The notes under the pieces: generated by a model
Databases searched by the model: none
What the model was told of the DNA's origin: nothing
The model's input: the letters and a program-made list of their open reading frames with translations, nothing else
From: Tigriopus japonicus
Lineage: Eukaryota > Arthropoda > Copepoda > Harpacticoida > Harpacticidae
DNA length: 64,000 nt
Direction: 5' to 3'
NCBI GenBank assembly: GCA_010645155.1
Contig: CM021317.1
Span: forward strand, 12,239,263-12,303,262
Position numbers and translations under genes: made by a program
Shown: piece after piece, positions 10,517 to 21,297 of the stretch
How positions within the stretch are numbered: position 1 is the stretch's first letter
Layout of the letters: each line of letters starts with the position of its first letter

Positions 10517-12576
10517 CAGGAACCCCTGAAAGGGGTGGACACGAACTCCGATTTTTGAAAAAATGGTATGAGGCCGAGGCTATATTTTGACACGACGTCA
10601 TTTATTCCTTATTAATGTCTAAAACTGTTGAACATGTGTCTTGAAAGAATTCACGCAAACTTTTGGTGTTAATATTTGTGGACTGGATGTTCTTCACCTT
10701 GATTTTAGAAGTCCCAGCACTCTTTTTACTCGTCTCATGAACTTTTGACATTCAACTCTCCAAAGGATTTTAGTCCTCATAAGAAAGAGGAAAATACGTA
10801 GATGGAATCTTGCTTCACCCATTAGTCCAACTTCAGTGAAATAATGCTTAACAGAAGTATCTGTGGTGGTATCTGGAGTGTTACTCATCTCCCATCCTCT
10901 TCAACACCTCCACAACGCAGGAACCAATCCCATAGGAAAATGAAAGAACAAGAATGATCTCATTTTGAAACAAGATGGAGTCCAAGTCAGAGATGTTGTT
11001 GGCTATAACCATTGAAGGGCACTTTTGACGGTTCTGGATCAGATCAGCCATCTGATCCGGATTGGAACAGGAACAAAGGCAATCACAACGTCCTTGAGAC
11101 AAAATGAGTGAAAAACATGAGGATTAAAGCCTTGATTGTGGATTTGATTGAAAATGTTTCAAGTCTTGGGGCTCAAGAAGGTCGGGACCACGCAGGACTG
11201 GGGCTAAGGGTCCTTCAGGACCAAAGGATTATGTCTTATCATTGCAGGGATAGGCTCTACAGGCTTGATAATGTTTGATTGATCTTCTTAGATCCCCTTG
11301 TCCAGGAATTAACAATCAGATTGAATGAAAAAATCCACACAATTCAATCTTGATGGGAGCATTTCATTCTAAAGACTTTGGGAGGGTCCATGGAATCCGG
11401 GTTAGACTGTCAGATCACCAATTTGGGCTGACTGACTCCAAAGGCAGATCAAAATATTGAGCCCATCCATTGCTAGTAGGTCCACCTGATAGGTTTCAAA
11501 GTCATCTTAATTTGTTCTTCATTTGATCGAATTCTTGACACTGAGGACTTCTTCTTTCTTTGTTCTATATTGACCTTAATCCGAACGCAAATTCCTCTTG
11601 AAAAGGGATTAAGAACCAACTTTCCCCCCACATACTCTCACCCGGATCAAAACGGGGAGTTTTATCGCACTCGTCCATCACACAACTTGAACAACTTAAG
11701 AGTATCTTACCTGTCCTTATTATCCTGAACTAAAAGACACAACCATACAATAAAGGAAATTCGAAAAAGGACCATCATTTATAGAACATGTTATGCCAAG
11801 GTGACAATCTCACAACCTATAACAACCTTGATTTCATACAAAGTTTGGCATGTGTTAATTCAGTTCAGGATAATACCTGAAATATTGATGGATGGGTTCA
11901 ATTGTAAGTTCAAAGATACTAATAAGACGTTCAAGTCGGATGATATATGAGCTCGGAAAAAAACGATATTTTGTTGTTGATAATTCAAGTAATCGTAAGA
12001 TATTCTTAGTTGTTCAAGTTGTGCAATGGATGAGCGTAAAGAAACTCCCCGTATTGGTCCGTGGGAAAGTTGGTTCTTAATCCTTTTGCAAGAAGAATTT
12101 GGGCTCGGAGTCCGGTGCATATTCGTTTTTTTGCTTTAGTTAGGGCTATCACTTCCGAAGGTTATTGCAGGTAACCTCGTCATCAGATTTCATTTGATCA
12201 CTTTGATCGTCATCTTGTAGATTAGACACCTTTGTGGGTTCATTCGCACTCCATGATGTGGTCATTCATTCACTATTTCATTCACTCTTTCTTGGGTGAA
12301 CTGGATGTCTTCGAAACACCAACATCGGACTGATTTTTGGGCATGGCGTTGACCTTTACCAAGGCTAGGACTTGGCTGGACCCGCTTGAAACACAGGGAA
12401 CTCCGATTGGCGCACTATCTTTTGGAATTTTGGTCGATTTCCGTTTGATTTTCCGCTCCCAACATGGCGGTTTGTTCTTCTTGTTTACGAATCTCGGCCT
12501 CATACCGGAGGTTGCGTGCCGGAGAAATTCCGCGAGTTCGCATCCAGTATTAATACTATTATATAGGTTATCCCTG
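10517..12576. mobile_element. 2.06-kb DNA transposon-like element (copy 1) with 7-bp TSD
   Basis: It splits a LINE reading frame and is flanked by GGAAGGC (10510-10516 and 12577-12583; an 8-bp reading, GGGAAGGC, is possible). The ends read CAGGAACCCC and ...TTATCCCTG, so termini are CAGG..CCTG with very short inverted similarity. Each end has a subterminal palindrome: CCCCTGAAAGGGG on the left and AGTATTAATACT on the right. A second copy is at 32993-35037 in the opposite orientation. Short minus-strand ORFs are shared by the copies, notably 12282-12590, which is rich in Lys/Arg/Ser with no recognised domain. No transposase is recognised, so the superfamily is undecided (hAT, P-like or other). 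Confidence 0.75.
11585..12120. repeat. Internal inverted repeat of the 2.06-kb element
   Basis: About 11585-11745 and 11880-12110 pair as a diverged inverted repeat. Shared blocks include GATTAAGAACCAACTTTCC, CGGGGAGTTT and CACAACTTGAACAAC. The second copy of the element keeps the same structure. Confidence 0.6.
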
Positions 12577-13042
12577 GGAAGGCATTTCAAACATGTGGCT
12601 GGATCTTCCGCACTTTCAAGTCCAGAGATAGTATTACGATGCTAACTCTGTACAAGTCGATTGTTCAACCGCATCTTGAATATGCTTCCCCCATTTGGGC
12701 TCCAATGAGTTCGGCACGTTTGCAAAAGGTCGAGCAGATCCAAAGATGTTTCACTAGGAACATCGCAGGAATGAGAGAGCTCTCGTATTGGGAGAGGCTC
12801 CAGAAGTTAGGGCTGTACAGTACTCAGAGAAGGTATGAAAGGTCTCTGATACTGTATGTTTTCAAGAGCATTCATGGGCTCTGTCCTAACCCAGGCTTTG
12901 AGATTAGTTGTGGCGATCGTAGAGGTTTTACGTGCGTTCTGAGAGCACCTCCAAATCTAAGGGAATCGTGGCTGGTACGAACAATGAAGCCCTCCTCTCT
13001 TCTTCATCGGGCTCCTTCATTGTTCAATTTGTTAACTATTAG

Positions 13043-13357
13043 TAGTGATGGACCGAAAGGGCTCATAACCGAAACCGAAAGTTTCGGCCGAAAGAGGGCT
13101 TAACCGAAAGCAGCTGATTACAAAATTGTTCAAATGCAAAATCTGCCTTAAAAATTAGAATGCTCATGTGTTCGATGTTGGGTAGTCGCCAATTTTGAAA
13201 AATCGGAAAACTTAAATTTCAGAGGTTTTTTGACCAATTTTTTTTTATTTTGTTGTCAAACTCCATTTTACATAGTGCTTGTCTGCTTTCGGTTTCGGCA
13301 GGCATAACCGAAACCGAAACCGTAATTTCGGCCGAAAGCGCTTTCGGTCCATCAGTA
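13043..13357. mobile_element. hAT-like MITE, 315 bp, inserted in the LINE copy
   Basis: The TIRs start TA(G/C)TGATGGACCGAAAG and the 8-bp duplication ACTATTAG lies at 13035-13042 and 13358-13365. The termini and 8-bp duplication are typical of hAT. The interior repeats CCGAAACCGAAA-like motifs. A partial relative lies at 45647-45720. Confidence 0.82.
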
Positions 13358-13619
13358 ACTATTAGTCTTCGTCGGCAATATGTAGGAGCTGATCCTCTAT
13401 CAGCATTTAAGGCAGGATTGGACAAATTTTTAAATACTATTCCTGATCAACCCACTATTCAAGGGTTGTACAGATCTGGCAACAGTAACTCATTGGTAGA
13501 TCAAATTTCATTTAAACGGTAATCTTATTAACTATATTAATCCATGAAAATTCATTTATCAATATGTCTCTTTACAGGGAATCCCATTCCTTGTAGCGGT
13601 ATTAAAAAATCCGCCCCCC

Positions 13620-13765
13620 CCCCAAAAAAAACAGGTTTTTGGCGTGAATCTTGGGGAAGTGCAGGATAATTGCCAAAACTGCACAAAAATTGAAAAATTG
13701 CAAAAATTACGAATAAACGGGAATTTGTAAAAAATGCATTTACTAGAGAACGACATCACTAATCA
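13620..13765. repeat. Dispersed repeat, copy 1
   Basis: This resembles 14966-15105 in direct orientation (shared CAGGTTTTTGGCGTGAATCT). The two copies flank the hAT element at 14030-14823. The element type is unknown. Confidence 0.6.
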
Positions 13766-14029
13766 TAAGTTATGATGCAATTGTGAAAATGGTTGTTTTA
13801 ATGGTTGTTTAGCTTTATGAGAATCTCTCGAAGCACTAGCCTTTGAACGTCTCACACAGGTTTGAAGAAAGTACAACAGATGGCGTTAGGAGTTAATCAC
13901 GACTTTTGATCCGAATTATTTAGGGCCTCAAAATTTGATATTGATTGCCTAATACAAATGCATAAGTATCAACTTGAGGCAAATTTCAATAACTCAGTGA
14001 AATGTTTTAACTCCAAAATAACTCATAAC

Positions 14030-14823
14030 CAGGGCCACCAAATTTTGGTAAAAAAAATTGCCAAAAAATGTATTTTTTTTGGTAGTTTTTCTTGGAAATA
14101 ATGTAATGAAATCGGATTTTTTGGTAGTTTTTTTGGTTGTTTGGTAAGTTTGTTTTTAAAGCCTTTTCTCATTGTTTACATAAAACCAGTGTGTTACAAT
14201 CAGGGCCATCAAATTTATGCAAAATATTTTGCCGAAACGTATTATTTTTGATGTTTTTTTGAGAAATGACGTAACAAAATTGGATTTTTTTGGTATTATT
14301 AAAAATAATTTTCTCACTATATCGCCTAAAAACTGCCCTTTTATGTACTTGCATCATCTAAATTTTATTTCATGGTTAGGAAAAGATGTTAAAATGACCA
14401 TATTTTCTCACAATTGTTGCAAATTTAACACCTTCTATTCTTATTTTGATTTTTGACATCCTTTTTGTTGATCACTCTCAACGGAAGAGCGTTTTCTACA
14501 TTCTTTCGAAATTTTCCCAATTTTTGTATTTTTCGACAAAAAATGCACATTGTTTGTGACTACAATGTAAAATACCATTCATAACAACCCAGCGGGCCTG
14601 TGAATTAACTAAATATCCATGTTAAAAATCAAAAACGTTGTCTTTTTGCTTCTTTATCTTGACTTTGACGTGAAATCAAACAATTTTCCATAACATATCC
14701 ATCAAAACCGGCAATTTTTGCACATTTATTTGATTTTTTCCTCATTTACGTAATTTTGGACAAATATCGCAGATTTTGGTAATTACATTGTAAAATGTAA
14801 TTTACATGTATCTGGTGGCCCTG
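14030..14823. mobile_element. Non-autonomous hAT element, 794 bp
   Basis: The ends read CAGGGCCACCA and TGGTGGCCCTG. The 8-bp target-site duplication CTCATAAC is at 14022-14029 and 14824-14831. A second internal CAGGGCCATC start at 14201 suggests a nested or duplicated end. No transposase ORF is present. A partial relative lies at 8801-8964. Confidence 0.85.
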
Positions 14824-14965
14824 CTCATAACATACATTGCAATATGCTGCCATCAAATGTAAGGACTACAAAAGCCCTTAAAATTGTCATGGCTTCCAAT
14901 AGAAATCCTTCGAACTATTTTAGCCACATTGAATGATTGCTGAACTATACTCAAAACCAGTTTTT

Positions 14966-15105
14966 GCTAGAAAACAGGTTTTTGGCGTGAATCTTGGGGA
15001 AATACGGGAAAATTGCCTAAAATTGCACAAAACTTGAAAAAATGCAAAAGTTACGAATAAACGTGAAAATTGCAAAAATTGCATTTACTGGAGAATAACA
15101 TCCCC
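14966..15105. repeat. Dispersed repeat, copy 2
   Basis: A direct-orientation relative of 13620-13765. No terminal structure was identified. Confidence 0.6.
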
Positions 15106-15450
15106 ATTCATCACTCACTGCGCTCACAGATTTATCATTAAAGCCAAAAGAGATGTGGTTGAGAGACATTGACTTGCAATGGACTTCGTCCACCATGTTT
15201 ACCTTTTCAACTTAACCCAAATATTGAAACAATTGATTACTCGATAATGCTTGTTTTTTTTATTGCGGTCATCTCATCCTATTCCAATCATTCTGACCAG
15301 ATCTTATGGATGAACGAGTTGTCTGTGTTTCAGAACAGGCAAGTTCAGGGGTCTTTGTTCAGACTGAGAAGGCCCAAGCTGCCAAGATGCAAAGCCATCC
15401 AAGAAGAATGGACTTACCCAAAACTCCCTTAAGCTGAAGAAACAATTTGT

Positions 15451-16594
15451 TAAGGTGCAGTTGCACGACACGTTTTACATCGCAGATCGAGACTAAAGGT
15501 CAGATGTTTTGTGTATTCCAAGGTGTGCTAGCAAAGTTGACTTCGCGGCAACTTCAAGGCAGTTTCAGCTGTTTTGTTGATAGCATAAGCTTTCTTGAAT
15601 CAGAAGTACACCAAGCAACTCATGAAAAAGAGAAGTGTACCACTGGTGACAAGGTGCAACAAGTAGATACATCAGCAATTTTCCAACGCTAGTCATATGT
15701 TTAGCATGCACAAACATGTGCTAGTTCCATTGACTTCAAGTAAACTTCTAGCAAGCTGGGTCGCTATTTGGGCTTAGCATCAGGTTTAATTGATGAGAGG
15801 TTCTCCGAGAAGCACGCCTAGAGAGGAGCATTCCAAGGTTGTGGAAGCACTCCCATTTGAATACTTCAACGCTGATCAATCGAACTACAAGCGAACTTCC
15901 TTCCAGTGTTTCCTTAAATTAGCTGCCAAAATTTGCATGTTCCTGTGAGATCAATCAATGTTTTGAGTTGAATGGAGTAATATGAAATAAAGAAGGAGAA
16001 ATGTGGAATAGCTGAACCAGCGGGCAATTAGTGTTTCAAGAGGATGAATTTACGATCATAGATGTAGAGGCACTTCTAGGTTGGAACGAGAGACCTACTT
16101 TTCAAAATGGCAGCTGTCTCAACAAAACCAGCCAATTGAACTACGAAGTGTACTAACAAGTACACTTTCTAGAGTTGCCATCAAAACATATGCTCACACC
16201 ATTTACTTGAACTGGCTGATTCATATTGCGTTTGGCAAGATTTGTCAAAATTGCACCCAACAAACTATCAGAGTGCCACAAGTTCAAATTGACTTAGTAT
16301 ATGAAATCACTGAATGCGATTTGGTTGGGTTGCAGAAATCTTCAAAGGAGCTGTGTTTATAAAGTTAATGAAAAGTTTACTCTCAAGTAGCCTTTGGAGC
16401 ATACCTTCAAGTAAACTAGCAAGCACTCCAAGACCAATAAAACCAAAACATATGACCTTAAGTGTGAAGTCGCGGATACAATTTTTCCATTGACATGTTA
16501 GGGAGTTTCCGCAAGAGCTTGCGAGATTGTACATCTTTGATGTCACAGTTGGCCTCAAACTGCGACATAAAGTATCACGTGTAATTGCACCTTA
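15451..16594. mobile_element. Possible DNA transposon with diverged TIRs, 1.1 kb
   Basis: The ends form an imperfect inverted repeat of about 50 bp beginning TAAGGTGCA(G/A)TT(G/A)CACG and passing through TCGCAG. TA is present at both edges. Parts of the interior resemble 40075-40330. ORFs at 15447-15692 and 16081-16362 show no recognisable domain. Confidence 0.5.
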
Positions 16595-16904
16595 TTCACA
16601 AAAACAGACAGTTCTAAAACTAAAATTGACTTCTCTGACTTCTAGTCAAATCTTTCAACTGTGAATTCAACAAAGGTTTGTGAAGCAATGGATGGCTGAG
16701 ACATGTAACAATAAATGTGAAAAAGCAAATAAACTCATTGAAAGCTTACCAAACAGCTTCAAAATTTCGTGTTTGTTTCCTCATTGAAATACAAACTAAA
16801 TTTGTCAAATCCACTAAGACTGCATTACAAGATGTTTGTTTCATTGGCTCGCAAAACCCAGAATGGGCCCCAATTTTGTATATTGACATTAATGTATTTA
16901 CATT
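16595..16904. other. Unassigned short stretch before the R repeat
   Basis: Nothing recognisable. The overlapping ORFs at 16717-17094 run into the R repeat and are not considered genes. Confidence 0.35.
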
Positions 16905-18135
16905 GGGTCTCGGCCTTGTGACGTCATGTGATGACGTGGACAGTCGGTCACGTGACCTAAACAGAAAAGTAGGACATTGTTCTGAATTCAATGCTATGAT
17001 TTCTGACAAAAACTGTTTTATCTCACTCAATTGTGTTGTTCAAGGCTTAATGACTAAGTCAAAAAGTACCAATGTAATTTGGCTGGATTTTTGAAATTGC
17101 TAACTCTCAATTCTAATCCAAATTAGGCACACAAATATGCAAGAAAATGATTTAAATAATTTCTGAGAGGGATAGATTGTCAATTCCAGTCAGAGTTGGG
17201 TAAATCACTTGATGAAATGTTATAAATTACAATGAAAATTGCTTCCTCAAAAAATCTAATTTACAATAACGTTGTCTGAAAGATTAATTGACTTCAATGG
17301 ACTTCAAAATTATGGGGATCAATCAAAATTTATTTTGTTGCATTTTTTGGCAAAATTCTATTGACTGAGACTCTTTTGTCAATATTGAATTTGATTTATT
17401 CTCAGTTATATAAGTGGGTTTGATTTTATTCATTATCTTTTCTTTCAAAACATCAGCATATTAGGCAAGTTTTGTTTTTCCTACTGTGTTTAAAAACTGT
17501 TGTTTATTCGTTTTTTCATTTCCCATTTTAATACTTGAGAAATGTTACTCATAATTTATGATGACACACATTTTTGTCCTGAAATACTATGACAGTAACT
17601 TATTAATTAGTTGATTTTTTAGTGTCAGTTTTCTTTTTTTGTTGAGTAGACATTCTGTTTAAGCCTAAGTTGCTACATTGTTAGCAATAATTCAAGCCTG
17701 AAGAAATTATTTCCTGGCAGTCTTTACATGGTAATTGGAAGGCAGGGAGATGCAATTTTTTTTTTCATTCAACCCTATTTATTTCTTTATACGTTCACAT
17801 TGAGCTTTAAAAATCTCAATTGCTGAACTAGAACCATATTGAGTGTAAATTATGGCATTGAAATCGGGAGAATGTCCTACTTTTTTATGGCAAGGTGACT
17901 TGAGAAAACGTCGATTCAAGAAGCTGCATTTTGTGGATTAAGGTTGGGTTTTTGCAATCTTTAGGATGTGTAAATTATTCTAGGCTTGTCTGTAAGATTA
18001 TCACAACAAATAAAGTTATTTTCTTGCAAAATAATCCGTTTCTACACACTAATCTGTTACACTTGGGGGCGGGAATTGGTCACTCTCTGAGCGTACTTTA
18101 GTGAAGAATTTCAAAACAAAAGGAGGCCGAGACCC
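16905..18135. mobile_element. R-family repeat, complete copy (1.23 kb)
   Basis: It begins GGGTCTCGGCCT and ends AGGCCGAGACCC, a 12-bp terminal inverted repeat. The left end has GTGACGTCATGTGATGACGT. Further copies occur at 20055-21074 (direct, interrupted), 38395-39037 (inverted) and 40322-41556 (direct, interrupted). There is no coding capacity. A target-site duplication was not found. Confidence 0.7.
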
Positions 18136-18137
18136 TA

Positions 18138-18370
18138 TAGAGGATTTTAAACCAAGCTTGAAAAATTCGCCAATAGATGGCATGAAAAAGGGGGTACATA
18201 AATGCCTTTTAACTAGTTTGGGATTTTAAATGGATATTGGTGCAGAGCAGAAATTTCACATACTCAAAAACTGCTTTTGACCATTAGGCTCACAAGTCTT
18301 TTCTCTTTACTTGCCCAACCTTCCCCGCCATCTATTGGCGAATTTTTCAAGCTTGGTTTAAAATCCTCTA
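18138..18370. mobile_element. MITE Q, 233 bp, with 44-bp TIRs (left arm copy)
   Basis: The TIRs start TAGAGGATTTTAAACCAAGC and run to AATAGATGGC, nearly perfect over about 44 bp. If the outer TA is taken as target-site duplication, this fits a Tc1/mariner-type MITE. The partner copy is at 38160-38392. Confidence 0.8.
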
Positions 18371-18618
18371 TTCAGACATTACGATTGTACCGTATCCATG
18401 AGAAACAATCTTCCCATAAAGATTATTATTATTGTTATTATTATTTATGTAATTGATTTTCTGTTATAGTACCAAGACGTTCTCATTTCAAATAGATGAG
18501 TTAGTACCTAGTATACTTTTGCAGGAAAAAAACTCCTTGAAAAATTGAAAAATGCAATACCAAATGCATACACAGTTGAACACAAAATGTTCTGTTTTAT
18601 TCAGAGGGGTTCAAGCCG

Positions 18619-18878
18619 GTTTTTTTTTTTTTTTTTTTTTTGGGTTGTTGTTGCTAGGGTCGGAGGGTTGAGCCTCGCCCGGCCAGCGAAGCCAGCCATC
18701 ACATCGTCCAAATCATTTCCGATAGGCAATTTCAAGTCCGGTATCAGAATGGTTCTCCGTCTGTGGGTGTGGATTAACGTCTAAAAGTTTCCTTGAGAAA
18801 GGTCGGGGAGGAGAATCGAACCTGGGACCTCTCTCACTAAAGGAAACTGCGCTAACCACAACACCACATCTCCTCCCT
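18619..18878 (-). mobile_element. tRNA-derived SINE (second family), copy 1
   Basis: Reads on the minus strand. The tRNA-like head holds an A-box-like GGTTAGCGCAGT and a B box CAGGTTCGATTC, then a body through GACGTTAATCCACACCCACA and GCTGGCTTCGCTGGCC, ending in a long poly-A (poly-T at 18620-18641). The homologous site at about 37927-37937 in the other duplication arm lacks it. Sister copies are at 26238-26496 and 42311-42538. Confidence 0.88.
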
Positions 18879-19241
18879 GAATTGAGGAATCTTTCATGCA
18901 AGGTTTCAAAGATCAGCCAATACTACTGAAACTACTGAGCAAAAACGACCCTAACAAATGAGGTTGTCACATTCTTCAATGATTTTGGCGCTTGACATTG
19001 CTCAAAAGAAAATGCCTTTTAACTAGTTTGGGATTTTAAATGGATTTTGGTGCAGAGCAGAAATTTCACATACTCAAAAATTGCTTTTACTCAAGAAAAG
19101 CAATAACTTGGCGTTCTTCTGTATTTCTGGGAGCTGTCAAATATTTTTCACTTCCCTGGACTGCTATTTCACTTTTAAATTTGTAGACTACTTGTAAGTA
19201 ATGTACAAAAAACAAGTCTAAAACAATTTGTGACTCATCTA

Positions 19242-19584
19242 CTGGGTGTTTCAAAAGAAACAGAACACCTAATTCTATCGTCAATAACTCGTGATTGAAA
19301 CCATGTATGAACCTCACCTTAATTGGATTTAATTTGTCAAACAGTTGACTTGAACTGCCAGAAAAGGCAATTTCACCCAAGTTCAATATTTAAGAGACGA
19401 CGATTTTTTTTCTGAAGAGCCATTTCCGAAAACAGAGTGTTCGTGATTCCGACTTTTTTCTCCCTTCCAAAATTTAGTTAAAATCAAAATTAAGGCTAGA
19501 TAAAGGGAATAACAACTAATGTTTCTTAAGAATTAGTGTCTCTGCATCTTTTTAAGTTTTACACATTGTTTATGAGATCGACTA
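19242..19584. mobile_element. V-family MITE, copy 1, truncated by the S element
   Basis: Starts CTGGGTGTTTCAAAAGAAAC just after a TA. It matches the complete V copy at 47177-47565 until the S-family end at 19585 interrupts it. The missing end is seen in V copy 2 at 30337-30397. Confidence 0.75.
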
Positions 19585-20010
19585 GAGCGCTATAATAAAA
19601 GAGTACGCGCATGTGCCATTTTGGTCCCAAAGACGTCGGTTCCATTGTACTGTGGTTCTTGGGTTTAACCTGTTTGAGGCAACTTTACCTATGCACTATT
19701 TACTACCAAATTGACGCTCATGATCTCAGCTTACCTTTGAAAGCATAATGTTTGACCTTAATAGCCTTTGAAGGCCAAGGCTGGCCAAAACCGTGGGTGC
19801 CGGAAGATAACCTTCTCGTTCTCCTTAAACGTTGATGCGCGTTCAAGCCCAGTGCTGCTGTGAATTGACTCGGTAATGTCAGCTCTTGATGATTCTTCAC
19901 GTTGATTTGCATTGAGTTTCTTACTTTTTAGGAAAACTTAATCTAACTAGATACGAAATTAATTGGTGAATATTTAGAACGTCACTTGAAGCCATTAAAG
20001 CGTTTTCCTT
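19585..20010. mobile_element. S-family element end, copy 1 (solo terminal repeat)
   Basis: Starts GAGCGCTATAATAAAAGAGT after TA. It runs about 430 bp, matching both long terminal repeats of the composite S copy at 30400-35272. Only one end is present here; the match stops at TTTTCCTT. Confidence 0.8.
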
Positions 20011-20054
20011 TACCCAAGAAGCAGAATTTCATTACAAAATCATTACAAAATATT

Positions 20055-21074
20055 GGGTCTCGGCCTCGTGACGTCATGTGATGACGTATACAGTCGGCCA
20101 CGTGACCTCAACAGAAAAAGTAGGACATTGTTCTGAATTCAATGCTATGATTTCTGACAAAAACTGTTTTATCTCACTTAATTGTGTTGTTCAAGGCTTA
20201 ATGACTAAGTTAAAAAGTACCAATGTGCTTTGGTTTAATTTTTGAAATTGTTAACTCAATTCTAATCCAAATTAGGCAGACAAATATTCAAGAAAATGAT
20301 TTTGATAATATATGAGAGGGATAGATTGTCAATTCCAGTCAAAGTTAGGTAAATCACTTGATGAAATGTTATAAATTACAATGAAAATTGCTTCCTCAAA
20401 AAATCTAATTTACAATAACATTGTCTGAAAGATTAATTGACTTCAATGGACTTCAAAATTATGGGGATCAATCAAAATTTATTTTGTAGCACTTTGTGGC
20501 AAAATTCTGTTGACTGAGACTCTTTTGTCAATATTGAATTTGATTTATTCTCAGTTATATAAGTGGGTTTAATTTTATTCAAGGGATAATTGATTCATCC
20601 TTGGATTCATATTCAAGTAATGGGATTCCCTGTAAAGAGAGTTAATGATTAATATAGTTTATAAAATTACCGTTTATATGAAATTTGATCTGCCAATGAG
20701 TTGCTGTTGGCAGATCTGTACAATCCTTGAATAGTGGGTTGGTCAGGAATGGTATTCAAAAATTTGTCCAATAACAATGTCTGAAAAATTACTTGACTTC
20801 ATTGGATTTCAAAGATATGGGGATCAATTAAAATTCATTTTGTTGCACTTTTTGGCAAAATTCTATTGACTGAGACTCTTTAGTCAATATTGAATTTGAT
20901 CTATTCTCAGTTATATGCTTAAGTGGGTTTGATTTTATTTATTATCTTTTCTTTTGAAACATAACCATACGAAGTAAGTGTTGGTTTTCCTACTTTGTTT
21001 AAAAACTGTTGTTTATTGGTTACTTGAGAACTGCTAATCAAAATTTATAATGACACAGATAATACTATGACAGT
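20055..21074. mobile_element. R-family repeat, second copy, interrupted
   Basis: Starts GGGTCTCGGCCTCGTGACGT and follows the 16905 copy to about 20589. A LINE 3' fragment (20618-20770) interrupts it, after which an R-like sequence resumes, partly duplicated, to 21074. The copy is abnormal: the block GTCTGAAA.ATTA.TTGACTTC occurs twice (about 20420 and 20780). Confidence 0.65.
20618..20770 (-). pseudogene. LINE 3' end fragment inside the R repeat
   Basis: The reverse complement gives the C-terminal LINE block (DKFLNT.PDQP.IQ..Y.S) followed by the hairpin with GGGAATCCCATTA. It is about 150 bp and severely 5'-truncated. Confidence 0.7.
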
Positions 21075-21297
21075 CAGGGTGGGCATTTTTAGACATCGAG
21101 AGCATTTTGGACACCCTAGTGTCCAAAAGTGTCCAAAAATACCCAGAAGGTGTCCAAAAATTCCCAGAGGGTGTCCAAAAATCCCCAAAAGATGTCCATA
21201 AGTGTCCAAAAGTCCAACAAACGTAAAAGAAAGTTGTACAAATCAGACGAAAAACCAGTTACACTATGTAAGTAATTGAATTCTAAAGAATGCATGC
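21075..21297. mobile_element. Y-family hAT-like end with GTGTCCAAAA repeats, copy 1
   Basis: Starts CAGGGTGGGCATTTTTAGAC, a hAT-type terminus, followed by irregular tandem repeats of GTGTCCAAAA over about 21105-21215. An inverted relative lies at 39808-40069. No second terminus was found. Confidence 0.6.

Larger units (their letters stand above)
9910..13612 (+). pseudogene. LINE reverse-transcriptase copy, interrupted by two transposons
   Basis: The copy is 5'-truncated and begins inside the reverse transcriptase. Segment 9910-10516 holds VDFAKALDKVDH, GVPQGSVLGPLLF and the catalytic SSYADDTKLV. Segment 12577-13042 holds the region with HLEYASPIWAP. Segment 13358-13612 holds the C-terminus and the 3' hairpin ending TTGTAGCGG. 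Stops and frameshifts occur (a TAG after NRKQIV, for example), so it is inactive. The breaks at 10517-12576 and 13043-13357 are later insertions, each flanked by a target-site duplication, and the LINE reads straight through once they are ignored. Compared with the intact copy at 52027-54981, the endonuclease and early RT are absent. It belongs to the same broad CR1/L2/Jockey-like group. Confidence 0.85.
17509..20010. repeat. Left arm of a large inverted duplication
   Basis: From GTTGTTTATTCG at 17509 to about 20010, the sequence reappears in inverted order and orientation in about 31.97-39.04 kb. The order is R repeat, 233-bp MITE, a spacer ending at a CTGGGTGTTTC element, then a GAGCGCTATAAT element end. 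Identity is high, with scattered substitutions and small indels. The left arm alone carries a SINE at 18619-18878. Confidence 0.85.
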
